From: Desulfopila aestuarii DSM 18488
GTDB lineage: Bacteria; Desulfobacterota; Desulfobulbia; Desulfobulbales; Desulfocapsaceae
Direction of reading: 5' to 3'
NCBI GenBank assembly: GCA_945863875.1
Contig: CAMBBS010000012.1
Coordinates: 1 to 64,000, forward strand
Length of the DNA: 64,000 bases
Of the stretch, positions 38,570 to 47,701 are shown piece by piece; the stretch's first letter is position 1; every line of letters begins with the position of its first letter. Below the pieces are notes generated by a model. That model saw nothing but the letters and a program-made list of their open reading frames with translations. It searched no databases and was not told the origin of the DNA. The position numbers and the translations under genes are program-made.

Positions 38570-38743
38570 TTACGGTTTTTGAGTCATCTTGTACAAAGAG
38601 GTCGTTCCGGCATCGACAATGGCCTTGATCGAACCGGGCTTGCCCAGCTTCGCCAGCCTTTCTATGCAGGCAACAGCGACGAGATACAGCTGGTCGGTAT
38701 TACTTTCATTTTTTATGTAATAAAGGATTTCTTTTTCGGCCAT
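38570..38743 (-). CDS. Small hypothetical protein, 57 aa
   Basis: This minus-strand frame has a good ribosome site (AGGAGA seven bases before the ATG) and encodes a compact, plausible protein beginning MAEKEILYYIKNESNTDQLY, with KLGKPGSIKAIVDAG near the middle. The stop lies 4 bases past the end of the convergent transglutaminase gene. No family is recognised; the helical pattern would suit a small regulatory or adaptor protein. Confidence 0.6.
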   Translation of the reverse strand: MAEKEILYYIKNESNTDQLYLVAVACIERLAKLGKPGSIKAIVDAGTTSLYKMTQKP

Positions 38744-38945
38744 GGCTTATCTCCTGTTGTCTTCTCGCCAATTTCCAGCAGGTTGACGTGGGGGGTATCG
38801 GGTTTTTGCCTTCGAACCTGTCGATGGTGCAAAGCGTATTGTCAGGGCCGTATTATCGCCTTTTTCAGCCGGCTGTCAAGAGCCAGTTTGCTGCAACGGC
38901 GAAAGGTAAGTCAAACAGCAACATGCAAAGCAGAAGGAGGAAAAA

Positions 38946-39260
38946 ATGAAAAAAGTCGAATACAGAGAACAGGCGTTGAAGATCCTTCCTTGGGTCTGTG
39001 CCAATTGCGGCCGGGATTTCACCGGGAAAAAATTACGCGAGTTGACGGTGCATCACAAAGACCATAATTACAGAAACAATCCGCCCGACGGGAGCAACTG
39101 GGAACTGCTGTGCATCTATTGCCACGATAACGAGCACTCCCGCTTAATTGACGCCGAATGGCTGCCAACAGAAAATTCGGACAACGAGAAGTCGGCCACG
39201 GTGACGCACACCCCTTTTGCTGCTCTGAAAAACCTGCTGCGCAAGCCTGGTCAAGAGTAA
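38946..39260 (+). CDS. YajD-type HNH nuclease
   Basis: This small protein (104 aa) has the HNH zinc-finger nuclease arrangement: CANCGRDF, then LTVHHKDHNYRNNPPDGSNW, then CIYCHDNEHSR, giving two CxxC pairs and the catalytic HH. It matches the YajD group, whose biological role is unclear. A GGAGG site stands before the ATG. It is convergent with the LOG-family gene. Confidence 0.88.
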   Translation: MKKVEYREQALKILPWVCANCGRDFTGKKLRELTVHHKDHNYRNNPPDGSNWELLCIYCHDNEHSRLIDAEWLPTENSDNEKSATVTHTPFAALKNLLRKPGQE

Positions 39261-39287
39261 GGCGAGGCGGCTCCTGCTGCGGAGGAA

Positions 39288-41405
39288 TCATCGGCAAAGG
39301 CGAGCATTGGGCCTGTCGAATACTTCGACATCTTTCAGGTAAAGGGTTTCCTTTCTGATACGGCTTGATTTGTCCCTGGCCGTCTGCACACTGTTTTCGG
39401 GGATGTGGTTTTTCCGGTACCAGGCGTCCGGGTCCCGGGAAAATTCCAATAGCTCATCGAGCGCATCATCGGCATTGCGGCAGGGTTTCACCAGGTTGGG
39501 TATAAACAGGGGTCCGTAGCTGTTTTTGGCAATGGCGGTAATTTGTGCCTCCATGTCTGCCCAGAGGTTATCCGGGTCGAGTAGAATGACCGGCGCCAGG
39601 GGATTCTCATGGAGTTTCATCGAGGTGATGGTGATCGACAGCTCCTCGGCGCTGCCGTAGCCGCCGGTGTTGACGATGGGCAGGTTGCTCAGTTTCTGGA
39701 GATGATCCTGCCGGGCGAGACGCAGGCCCTCCTGGTATTTGATCAAACCGTCGCAGGTGGTTAAAGAGAGCTGGCGTTCCCCCTCCAGGTCAATGGCAAT
39801 GCCGACACTCATTATATTGTGCTGCCTGGCGAGATCGTTGGCTTCCTTCATCAGTCCCGGTCCACCGCCATGGACGATGCCCATTTCAATGCCGAATTTC
39901 AGAGCAAGCTTGTTGATCAGATCAATGGTCAGCTGGTTGTCCGCCTCTTTGGTGTGCGAACCGTAAAAGGCAAACCAGTAGCGCACCACATCGAAACGTT
40001 CCCGGTCATCCGGTTCAATGAAGCAACCGTGATAAAAGGTATAGAGCTTGTCGGTCTCGGCATCGTAGCGCAGGAATTCGCAATCCGAGGCAATCGCGTG
40101 GGTCAGCCTGATCATCTTTTTCACATAATCATCGCCAAAGGACGGGTTGCCGGTGTTGATGAGGAAGGTCCGCACGCCGCTGATGCGTAAGGCATCGATG
40201 ACTTCCGGGGACGGAAAGGTGTCGCTGATAAACACCCGGCTGTTGATTCCCCCGAGAACGGAGAGTTTCTCCAGCGTCTTGGTAAATTCGCCATTACCGG
40301 CTTTTACCAGGCTTTGTCTCGGTTTGCGCACCGTGCTTTCCAGGACGGCGTTTTTGATGATCTCCAGCTGTGCCTGGCCATGGGGGTCGATGGCACGGGC
40401 GATCTGAATAAAGTTATTCTTGTTCAGAATCATGCCCAGCGAGGCATCGTCAACAAATTGAAAGAGGTTGCTCACCTCGGAATTGGTCAAAAGATCAAAG
40501 AGCCGGTAGCCGTCCTTTACCTTGTTTTTAATGAGAGGAACGGTCAGGGGATTTTTCGCCCGGAAAAATCGAATTCTTATTTGAATGCGGCTGAGTGGCA
40601 CCGCCGTCTTGCCAAAATGATAGAGCTCCACCTGGCGGTCCCGGAAGGTTCGGAACGGATCGAGCACCCGGGCGGGCAGATGGACGATGCCCTGGCCTTC
40701 CGGCAGGGTTACTGCATCAATAATGCCGTAAATATCACCAAGAGATATTTTGATGGCCCCGATAAACAGATCACCCGGTTTAAGCATCACCTGGTCGAGC
40801 ACCAGGGAGGTTCTGGAGCGGATTTTCGCCAGGCCGAGACGTCCCTTGTTGATGACGTTGTTGACACTTGAGTCATTAAGTGCACCCGGCTCAAAGCAAT
40901 ATTGATAGGGCTCCAGGTCAACCAGGATATAATCGCTGTCCTTCCCGGTGAGCGGATCGGTTTCTTGCTGTATTTCAAAGCCGTCGTAGTGGCCTTTGTC
41001 GTTTTCTCTGCCGACAAAGAGCCTTTTGTGCAGATAATGACGAACATCGTGGATCCTCAGCTCGGGATCCATGATAACCAGCCGGCCGATCTCATCGCCG
41101 ATTTTAAAAAATTTCAGGGCGTCACCGAGCAGGGGATTGAGATTCTCCAGCTTGCCGTCAAGATGCACATCCAGGCCGTCGATCAACGGCACGGTTTGCG
41201 GTGACAGCAGATCGGTCTTGATACCGATCTGGGCATTACCGCTCCGGCCGGAAAAGATAAAAGGCTTCTCTTCCTGGATGGCTCCACGGATATAATCCGA
41301 GATATCGAGGAAGGAAAACCGTGCCTGCAGGATATCCGTGCCGTCAATCTTGCCGGGAATGTCGCTGATGTACCCGTCCGGGCTGATGATTTGTTCTATT
41401 TTCAT
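39288..41405 (-). CDS. LOG-family protein with large N-terminal region, 705 aa
   Basis: The C-terminal part (about residues 390-640) is a Rossmann-like LOG/TIGR00730 domain: GIEMGIVHGGGPGLMKEAND and NTGGYGSAEELSITITSMKL, the counterpart of PGGxGTxxE. Known LOG proteins release ribose phosphate from nucleoside monophosphates, such as cytokinin precursors. The first 350 residues are a separate region I do not recognise. The start MKIEQIISPDG and its upstream sequence are duplicated about 3.1 kb away (44509). Confidence 0.8.
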   Translation of the reverse strand: MKIEQIISPDGYISDIPGKIDGTDILQARFSFLDISDYIRGAIQEEKPFIFSGRSGNAQIGIKTDLLSPQTVPLIDGLDVHLDGKLENLNPLLGDALKFFKIGDEIGRLVIMDPELRIHDVRHYLHKRLFVGRENDKGHYDGFEIQQETDPLTGKDSDYILVDLEPYQYCFEPGALNDSSVNNVINKGRLGLAKIRSRTSLVLDQVMLKPGDLFIGAIKISLGDIYGIIDAVTLPEGQGIVHLPARVLDPFRTFRDRQVELYHFGKTAVPLSRIQIRIRFFRAKNPLTVPLIKNKVKDGYRLFDLLTNSEVSNLFQFVDDASLGMILNKNNFIQIARAIDPHGQAQLEIIKNAVLESTVRKPRQSLVKAGNGEFTKTLEKLSVLGGINSRVFISDTFPSPEVIDALRISGVRTFLINTGNPSFGDDYVKKMIRLTHAIASDCEFLRYDAETDKLYTFYHGCFIEPDDRERFDVVRYWFAFYGSHTKEADNQLTIDLINKLALKFGIEMGIVHGGGPGLMKEANDLARQHNIMSVGIAIDLEGERQLSLTTCDGLIKYQEGLRLARQDHLQKLSNLPIVNTGGYGSAEELSITITSMKLHENPLAPVILLDPDNLWADMEAQITAIAKNSYGPLFIPNLVKPCRNADDALDELLEFSRDPDAWYRKNHIPENSVQTARDKSSRIRKETLYLKDVEVFDRPNARLCR

Positions 41406-41412
41406 AGAACCA

Positions 41413-41471
41413 GTTTAGCACACTGTCGCAAGGAACACACCAGGAGCTTTTCTACAAATTAATAAAATATC
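41413..41471 (-). repeat. Upstream region of LOG gene, copy 1 of a duplicated segment
   Basis: The 5' flank of the LOG gene, including CACACTGTCGCAAGGAACAC on the plus strand, matches positions 44509-44568 (CACACTGTCGTCAGGAACAC) over about 60 bases. The similarity also runs into the start codon region of both copies. It probably carries the promoter of the LOG gene. Confidence 0.6.
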
Positions 41472-41878
41472 CATGGTGTCTGCTCACCTGTGCAGAATGA
41501 TAATTTACATGAAAATTACTGGGGATAATAACAGTTCCGCTGCGGTCCAAGGGGAGCATAAATTTATCCTGTCTGCTAGGTGGTTTTTCATGAATCATTT
41601 TAAAACGTGCTTTTCAGCGAGGCCGGTGGAATACCTTCTGAGCGATCGGCATGGGCGTGAACTAATGCAGTTACAGTTCCCTGCCTGTGGTTATTTTTTT
41701 TTGCTTAACATGAAATATTAACCCATGGCACGAGTTTCCCGTCGGATAGATGATACGCGAGTGCTGAAACTCATTGTTGTCAATTACTTGAAAGAACGCC
41801 TGAAAGAAGATAGGTTGTTGGGAATTGGTGATGGATTGGAAGAAATTTTCATAGAAGTCAGGGCGGTCGAATGAGGCG
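41472..41878. other. Gap with only doubtful frames
   Basis: No gene is supported between the LOG gene start and the oxidoreductase. A 49-codon frame (41725-41874, beginning MARVSRRIDDTRVLKLI) has a faint likeness to the segment of group II intron reverse transcriptases around ADRRVLRLI, and could be a scar; this is weak. Confidence 0.3.
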
Positions 41879-41971
41879 ATGTCCTATCATTTTAAGAGAG
41901 AGTATATGATTGATGAAAGCACATTGAACAAGAGCAAGGTTCGCTTCAATATTACAGAAGGCGACAAAACG

Positions 41972-43051
41972 ATGAAAGCTGTGGTGACAAACGGCAACGG
42001 TGGATACGAACAACTCGATTATCGGGATGTTCCCATACCACAACCTGCAGAAGGGGAAGTGCTTGTCCAGGTACTGGCTGCAGGAGTTAACAATACGGAA
42101 ATCAATACCCGGCTTGGCTGGTACTCCTCCTTGGTGAAAACCGGAACAAATTCTCTCGGCAGTGATGATGAAGAAAAAACCAGGCAAAAGGCGGACGGAG
42201 GCTGGAACGAAGCAACGCCATTTCCCTTCATCCAGGGCACCGACTGTTGTGGAAAAATCGTCGCCGTCGGCCCCGGTGGAGACGAGAGTGCCATCGGCTC
42301 GAGGATATTGATCCGTTCCTGCATCCGCACAAAAGGGTGGGGTAGTCTGGAAAATATCTGGATGGCTTCGGATTTTGACGGTGCCTTTGCCCAATTCGTC
42401 AAGATTGCCATGGAGGAAGTCTTTCCGGTGAACTGCGATTGGAGCGACGCTGAGCTTGGTACGATTCCCTGTGCCTATGGTACGGCGGAAAACATGATCC
42501 ATCGCGCCAAGGTAAGCGAGGCTGACCATGTGCTGGTCGCCGGAGCATCCGGCGGGGTCGGTTCTGCTGCTGTGCAGCTGGCAAAACGTCGGGGGGCAAC
42601 GGTTATCGCCATCGCCGGGAAGGACAAGATGGAAGCTGTTTTGGCAATAGGGGCTGACAGGGTGATTCCGCGTGGTGGTGATGTGGTTGCAGCTCTCGGG
42701 GAGAAGTCGGTGAATGTGGTCATCGACAACGTCGCCGGCCCGGCATTCGACGAGATGATGCGCGTCTTGAAGAGGGGCGGACGCTACGCTTCTTCCGGCG
42801 CCATTGCCGGACCGCTGGTCTCACTTGACATGCGAACCTTTTATCTCAAGGACTTGACGCTGATCGGCTGTACCGCATGGGATGAGCCGGTGTTTCCCAA
42901 CCTTATTTCCTATATCGAAAAAGGTGAAATCAAACCACTGCTGGCAAAAACCTTTCCTCTTGATCAAATCGCCCTGGCGCAGCAGGAATTCACGACCAAA
43001 AAACACGTTGGCAAATTTGTCCTTATTCCGCCTCCTCTTGATGTAGTTTGA
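41972..43051 (+). CDS. Zinc-independent MDR-type NAD(P)H oxidoreductase
   Basis: This member of the medium-chain dehydrogenase/reductase superfamily resembles quinone oxidoreductase-like proteins. The dinucleotide motif is VLVAGASGGVGSAAVQLAKR, and QGTDCCGKIVAVGPGG lies in the catalytic half. No structural-zinc cysteine cluster is seen. I favour the ATG at 41972 (359 aa), where conserved sequence begins (MKAVVTNGNGG); in-frame ATGs at 41879 and 41906 would add up to 31 residues. The substrate is unknown. Confidence 0.8.
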   Translation: MKAVVTNGNGGYEQLDYRDVPIPQPAEGEVLVQVLAAGVNNTEINTRLGWYSSLVKTGTNSLGSDDEEKTRQKADGGWNEATPFPFIQGTDCCGKIVAVGPGGDESAIGSRILIRSCIRTKGWGSLENIWMASDFDGAFAQFVKIAMEEVFPVNCDWSDAELGTIPCAYGTAENMIHRAKVSEADHVLVAGASGGVGSAAVQLAKRRGATVIAIAGKDKMEAVLAIGADRVIPRGGDVVAALGEKSVNVVIDNVAGPAFDEMMRVLKRGGRYASSGAIAGPLVSLDMRTFYLKDLTLIGCTAWDEPVFPNLISYIEKGEIKPLLAKTFPLDQIALAQQEFTTKKHVGKFVLIPPPLDVV

Positions 43052-43119
43052 ACATCTGCTCAAGCCGGAAACCCTTGCCTATGAAACCCTTTCTTATTTT
43101 TGGGTTCAGGATTTAAATA

Positions 43120-43443
43120 TCATTTCAATATTGGTCTAAGATCGGAGAGTTTGTCAAAAAGCTGCCAAATATAATTGCTGGTTCCGTTGATTCTGTGCGG
43201 GTGAAGATCTTTGAGAGCTGGATCATTACAATATCTCTCGAATGCCTCACGTGATTTCCATTCGACTAATATAAGCACCGATCTGGGGTTGAGATCACCG
43301 GCGATACTTTCTCTGTATTTGCCTAGGGCGACCACATGCCCTCCATAAGTCTGAACTTCCTTTGCCGATCGTCTTGAATACGCTAAGTATTCTTCTTTAC
43401 TGGAAACATCAAACAAGTTAAGTGCATAAACTGGTTCATTCAT
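43120..43443 (-). CDS. DUF1330 domain protein
   Basis: This 107-aa protein has the ferredoxin-like alpha+beta dimeric-barrel pattern of DUF1330: an early YALNLFDVSSKEEYLAYSRR, a central GGHVVALGKY, then SVLILVEWKSREAFERYCND. The family has no established reaction. It is convergent with the oxidoreductase gene. Confidence 0.85.
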   Translation of the reverse strand: MNEPVYALNLFDVSSKEEYLAYSRRSAKEVQTYGGHVVALGKYRESIAGDLNPRSVLILVEWKSREAFERYCNDPALKDLHPHRINGTSNYIWQLFDKLSDLRPILK

Positions 43444-43489
43444 TTTTATATCCTGTCAAGTTTCTAACCATCACAAAGGAGGTGAAAAT

Positions 43490-43556
43490 ATGGACACTAT
43501 TACATACACCTCAGCTTGAAATGGATAAAAGGTTTGAAAAAGAGCTGATGGATTGA
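43490..43556 (+). pseudogene. Remnant of yefM-type antitoxin gene
   Basis: A near-perfect ribosome site (AAAGGAGGTGAAAAT) is followed by MDTITYTSA and a stop; YefM proteins start just like this. A second short frame (MDKRFEKELMD) follows and ends with ATTGA overlapping the toxin start, as the true antitoxin end would. The central 60-odd codons are gone. Confidence 0.65.
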
Positions 43557-43645
43557 AACTCATTTTTGCGGAAAATGCTTGGCAAGACTACTTGCACTGG
43601 CGGCGCACTGACAAAAGAATTTTAAAGCGTATTAATCTCCTTATT
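43553..43645 (+). pseudogene. Truncated yoeB-type toxin gene
   Basis: The first 30 codons (LKLIFAENAWQDYLHWRRTD, then KRILKRINLLIR) are clearly YoeB, a ribosome-dependent mRNA endonuclease. The match stops where the 3' end of the opposing vapC gene begins, so the catalytic residues near the C-terminus are lost. Confidence 0.75.
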
Positions 43646-43647
43646 CG

Positions 43648-44073
43648 TTACCCTAAATTTTCCCAGGGATTTAAGATTGTTGCATTGCTTGCAATAAAAT
43701 CACTTTCATTTCTTGTTACGATTATGAGGTTGTGTGTAAGGGCAACACCTGCAATCAGGCTGTCTACGGAAGCTGGCGGAGTCCCTTTCGTTTCGGCATG
43801 AGCCTGAATGTTCCCCCAGTTTTCTGCAACGGCTAAATTAATAGGGAAAATTCTTGACTCATAATCTTCAAGTAAGGTGTTCAGCCAGTTGGTAAGTTGA
43901 TTTTTCTTTTTGGAGCCTGGGAGTTTTGTAATGCCTTTGCGTATTTCTCCAATAGTTATGACAGATAAGAATAGTCTTTCATCAGGAGTTTGGTTTAACC
44001 ACTTTATGACATGTTCATTTGGTATGGGTCGAACTAGCTCTGATATGACGCAGGTATCTAACAAGTAATTCAA
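43648..44073 (-). CDS. vapC: VapC-type PIN-domain toxin
   Basis: This 141-aa PIN-domain ribonuclease carries the acidic active-site residues: D6 in NYLLDTCVISELVRP, the glutamate in ITIGEIRKGITKL, and the aspartates of VDSLIAGVAL and TRNESDF. It overlaps the antitoxin gene by 4 bases. The sequence appears complete. Its 3' end abuts the broken yoeB gene. Confidence 0.9.
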   Translation of the reverse strand: MNYLLDTCVISELVRPIPNEHVIKWLNQTPDERLFLSVITIGEIRKGITKLPGSKKKNQLTNWLNTLLEDYESRIFPINLAVAENWGNIQAHAETKGTPPASVDSLIAGVALTHNLIIVTRNESDFIASNATILNPWENLG

Positions 44074-44321
44074 AATTCTACTCCCTTTGAGTAGTCTTTT
44101 TTTCTTTCGAATTCAAAATCGTTATCCATTTTAGGACAGTTAAGGAGAAATTGTTTCAAAGACGGTTTTTGGGAAGTGATTTTTTTGTATTCTTTTACAG
44201 ATAGTACGACTACAGCCTCTTGCCCTCTGCGAGTAACATATTGCGGTCCGACTTTTAAGGCATCATCTACTACTTGACTGAATTTAGCCTTTGCATCTTG
44301 CAGTGTCCATGATGTGTTCAT
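44070..44321 (-). CDS. Phd/YefM-family antitoxin, partner of VapC
   Basis: This 83-aa protein starts TSWTLQDAKAKFSQVVDDAL and has TRRGQEAVVVLSVKEYKKIT, the dimerisation and DNA-binding domain of Phd/YefM antitoxins. It precedes the toxin and would neutralise it and repress the operon. AGGAGG lies before the ATG. Confidence 0.9.
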   Translation of the reverse strand: MNTSWTLQDAKAKFSQVVDDALKVGPQYVTRRGQEAVVVLSVKEYKKITSQKPSLKQFLLNCPKMDNDFEFERKKDYSKGVEF

Positions 44322-44508
44322 AGCATCCTCCTTTTTGATTTTCTACTAGTCAGTCTAGTTTCTTTGTCATTGGAAGTCAACGCTTTGCTTTAATGATGCA
44401 TTTAGGAGGGTAACGAGTCTGAGGAAAAAGGTGTTTTTGCAGTCAGGTTCGGCCCAATGCGGTTTTCCTGCTGACGATCTCTTCAATGCGGCTTTTTTCA
44501 TAAGAGCA

Positions 44509-44568
44509 TTTTAGCACACTGTCGTCAGGAACACAGCCGGAGCATTTTTGAAAATAGATAAAATGATA
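44509..44568 (-). repeat. Orphan copy 2 of LOG-gene upstream region
   Basis: About 60 bases match the 5' flank of the LOG gene at 41413, including the start codon area; just inside, a frame shifted by indels reads IEEIVS where the intact gene reads IEQIIS. It looks like the 5' end of a lost LOG paralogue. The rest of 44322-44752 shows no gene. Confidence 0.5.
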
Positions 44569-44752
44569 TGATTCCGGTCTCTTGCCCTTTAGCGGCATTC
44601 GTCAAAAATTACCGTATAATACCAGCAAATTGAAGTTTCAGAGAAAAGAGGCAAGTCGTTCAGATATGAAGACGTTGAGGGAGGCTGATAGTATTACGCC
44701 TGTCAAATAAAGCAGTTCGAACAGTATTTTTTCGAAATTTTGGAGACAGAGA

Positions 44753-46150
44753 TTGAACCCAAAAGACAAACAGGATCTCAGCGAAATAGATATCTGTGAT
44801 CTTGTTTATCACCCCAGCCATTAAAAATGCAGGCTGGGACCAGACGAGACAGATCCGACGCGAAGTTACCCTGACCCCTGGCCCGGTTGTCGTCAGGGGC
44901 AATATGTCTGCCCGTAACAAGGAAAAAAAGAAATTTGCCGCTTATGTGCTTTCGTGGGAACCGGGCGTGCCTGTTGCTATAGTAGAGGCAAAGGACAATA
45001 CACATACAGCAAGCCATGGTATGCAGCAGGCGCTTGGATATGCCGGGATAATAGATGTACCAAGTGCCTTCAGTTTCAATGGTGACGCCTTTGCCTCACA
45101 CAACAAAGTGCCCGGGCCTGGCGAAGATATTGAAACGCTACTCTCCCTCAATGCATTTCCTCCTCCACCGGATCTTTGGCAACGATACAAGACATACCGC
45201 TATATCGAAGATCAAAACGAAAGTTTCGTCGTACAGCCGTATCATAGAGACAGCTCTGGAAAAGAGCCCCGTTACTATCAAACCGAAACGATTAACCGTA
45301 CCATTGAAGCCATTGCTCGTGGAGACAAACGCCTTCTGCTTGTTATGGCGACAGGCACCGGAAAAACCTATACGACTTTTCAGATAATCTGGCGTCTGTG
45401 CAAGGCAAAAGCGGAGAAAAGGGAACTTTTTTCTTGTTGATCGCAATATTCTTGCCGACCAAACCCGAGTAAATGATTTTAAACCATTTGGCTCGGTCAT
45501 GACCAAGATCAAGGGCCGAAATATCGACCCTGCCTACGAAATTCACCTCGGCCTTTATCAGGCACTCACCGTGCCGGATGAGGAAAATAAAATATTCAAG
45601 ACTGTCTCCCGCGATTTTTTTGACCTGATAATCATCGATGAGTGCCATCGTGGCAGTGCTGCAGAGGATTCCGCCTGGCTGGAAATACTTGAGTACTTCG
45701 CAAATGCTATCCAGCTGGGGCTTACGGCTACACCAAAGGAAACAAAATATGTTTCCAACATCACTTTTTTTTGGTGATCCAGTCTATACCTGCAGCCTTA
45801 AACAAGGTATCGAAGACGGCTTCCTCGCACCCTATAAGGTTGTCTGTATTCACTATATCGATAAAGATATAGACGGCTGGACGCCACCTCCGGGCATGAA
45901 AGACGATCTTGGCCAGGACATAGAGAGTCGCACGTATAACCAGCAGGATGTGGATTGTATTCTCATCCTCAATCAGCGTACCAAGCCGGTTGCCAAAAGG
46001 GTCATGGATCTTCTCAAGGCAAATAATCCTTTCGCGAAGACCATCATCTTTTGTGAAAATATCGATCATGCCGAACGTATGCGCGTCGCCATTGGTAACG
46101 TTGCCGGATAACTTGCTGGCTGTTAGGAAACAAAATGTTTACGTGCACAC
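44753..46150 (+). pseudogene. hsdR: Type I restriction enzyme R subunit, broken
   Basis: The reading frame, pieced across frameshifts, gives the N-terminal nuclease region (AIVEAKDN is the E-x-K motif), the Walker A motif MATGTGKTYT, and the DEAD-type box IIDECHRGS with LTATPKET. Frameshifts lie near 44803, in a run of six T (45425-45432) and in a run of eight T (45767-45774); a further one is near 46110. The second helicase domain and C-terminus are missing. No hsdM or hsdS is adjacent. The start is a TTG with GGAG ahead. Confidence 0.85.
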
Positions 46151-46166
46151 CAAGAGTTGCCAGAAT

Positions 46167-47030
46167 TCAGCGTTTGAGCAGGGTCAGTGTACAGTGCTTG
46201 TAATCCCAGACGGAGATAGAGTTTTTCAGAAAATGATAGCCTAATTCTAATCGATCTTGTTTTCCGATTGTGAAGGTGAGGTTTTCGGCATCGTGCAGGT
46301 CATGGGTTCCGCACCTGACCTCCTTCAAGATGCCGCTCACATGGGTTTCGTAGTTTCCGTATGTGTGTTCTCTTGAGGTAAGGGTCAGGATGCCGTAAAC
46401 CTCAAGGGCCTATTTCGTCGCCTCTGTCAATTCCAGGCTACCGAGGTTGCAAGTGTCAAAATATGCGGTGGTGGTTGCATATAACCAATGCGCAGTTCGA
46501 CCTCGGGCATTTTCCCGTCGACGCCCGTTGGGATGAACGTAAGTGTAGCGATTACCAGTGACGGGTCGACGATGCCTGTGACAACTTCCTTGTCCTGATT
46601 GAGGGTGTGGAACGTGATTGTTTGTGTATCGTAATCCATGACAAAGAGATAAGGCCGATCATGCCGAGAGAATTTGGGGTGTATGCCTCCTCCAGGAAAG
46701 TCCAGTCATTATGAGGCAGGTCGGACACGTTCGTAAAACTGATCTGGCCGGCAATATTAATGTTTTCGATAGCGCGGGTTTGCGTGTAAATCACTACTTG
46801 TTGACCGGAACTCGCATTTCCCTGGCCAATGAATGTGTCCTTGGCCAGGGACAAAAAATGATTGTTGAGAATGAATGGGAATTCGGTTCCAGTATCGAAC
46901 ATGAACTTTCCGTGCCTGCCATTGACAGCGCCATCTATCAGAATATGGCCATTGAACAAGTAAAAAGGCAGCGTGAAATGAGGTTTGGCAAATAAATAAT
47001 CGTTGAAGGTGAAGGTCGACTGTGCAGCGC
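46167..47030 (-). pseudogene. Retropepsin-like aspartyl protease, frameshifted
   Basis: Pieced across at least two frame changes, this encodes an aspartyl protease-like protein with an active-site DTGT (GRHGKFMFDTGTEFPFILNN), then FVMDYDTQTITFHTLNQDKE, and finally LELGYHFLKNSISVWDYKHC close to the stop at 46167. The breaks are near 46640 and 46425. The 5' end runs into the dehydrogenase fragment on the other strand, so the original start is lost. Confidence 0.65.
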
Positions 47031-47040
47031 CCTCGACTTT

Positions 47041-47301
47041 GTGGAAGCAGCTTTGCAAGAGTTGGGGTATCCATATTTACGTATCATTCGTCCATCGCTA
47101 CTACAGGGACCACGAGAAGAATTCCGTCTTGGTGAAAAAATTGGCGTTATCCTGACCCCTCTGTTGAAACCGTTTTTGTTGGGTTCGCTGAAAAAATATA
47201 GACCGGTTGAAGCTGAAAAAGTTGCTCAATTCATGGTGAAAGTCGCTCGTGAAAAAACTGTCGTCGGAGTTCATGTTTATGAGTCGGATATGATAGAATA
47301 A
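47041..47301 (+). pseudogene. C-terminal fragment of NAD(P)-binding oxidoreductase
   Basis: The 86 codons begin EAALQELGYPYLRIIRPSLL and match the end of extended-SDR/NAD(P)H-binding proteins of the YwnB/HTATIP2 kind. The N-terminal Rossmann fold with its cofactor motif is missing. The fragment starts where the inverted protease remnant ends, which marks a recombination junction. Confidence 0.6.
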
Positions 47302-47375
47302 AACTCTTTGAAAATTATGAGGATTTAATTTCAGTAATCTGGAAGTTTAAATCACAAATCAAGCTGGTATAAATC

Positions 47376-47630
47376 ATGAATAAATCTGAACTGATAGAAG
47401 CTTTATCACAAGAGCTAAATTTTTCAATTAACACAACCCAGAACATTTTAAATACCATTCTTGACACTATAGCTGAGAAGCTTGTCGCAGGTGAAAATGT
47501 AGAAATCCGTGGATTTGGTTCCTTTTCTGTGAGGCATTATGATTCTTATGTAGGGCGTGATCCAAAGTCAGGAGAGAAAATTGAAGTAAAACCAAAGAAG
47601 CTCCCATATTTTAAAGTTGGAAAAAATTGA
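47376..47630 (+). CDS. HU/IHF-family DNA-binding protein
   Basis: This 84-aa histone-like protein has the full fold: helical dimer part (MNKSELIEALSQELNFS) and the DNA-binding arm EIRGFGSFSVRHYDSYVGRD with PKSGEKIEV. It bends DNA. HU or IHF cannot be told apart from the sequence. It is an intact gene next to decayed ones. Confidence 0.93.
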   Translation: MNKSELIEALSQELNFSINTTQNILNTILDTIAEKLVAGENVEIRGFGSFSVRHYDSYVGRDPKSGEKIEVKPKKLPYFKVGKN

Positions 47631-47701
47631 GGGAAGCTGTGGACGCCGGTAGGAAGTGATTCAACACTCATCATAAAAACGATTTTTCCCTGGATAATAT
47701 A

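Noticed and set aside
41473-41721. An 82-codon gene upstream of the oxidoreductase
   Set aside because: No good ribosome site, odd composition and no recognisable protein pattern.
41725-41874. A group II intron reverse-transcriptase fragment
   Set aside because: Only about 15 residues show a faint likeness; there is no further RT motif or intron RNA domain nearby.
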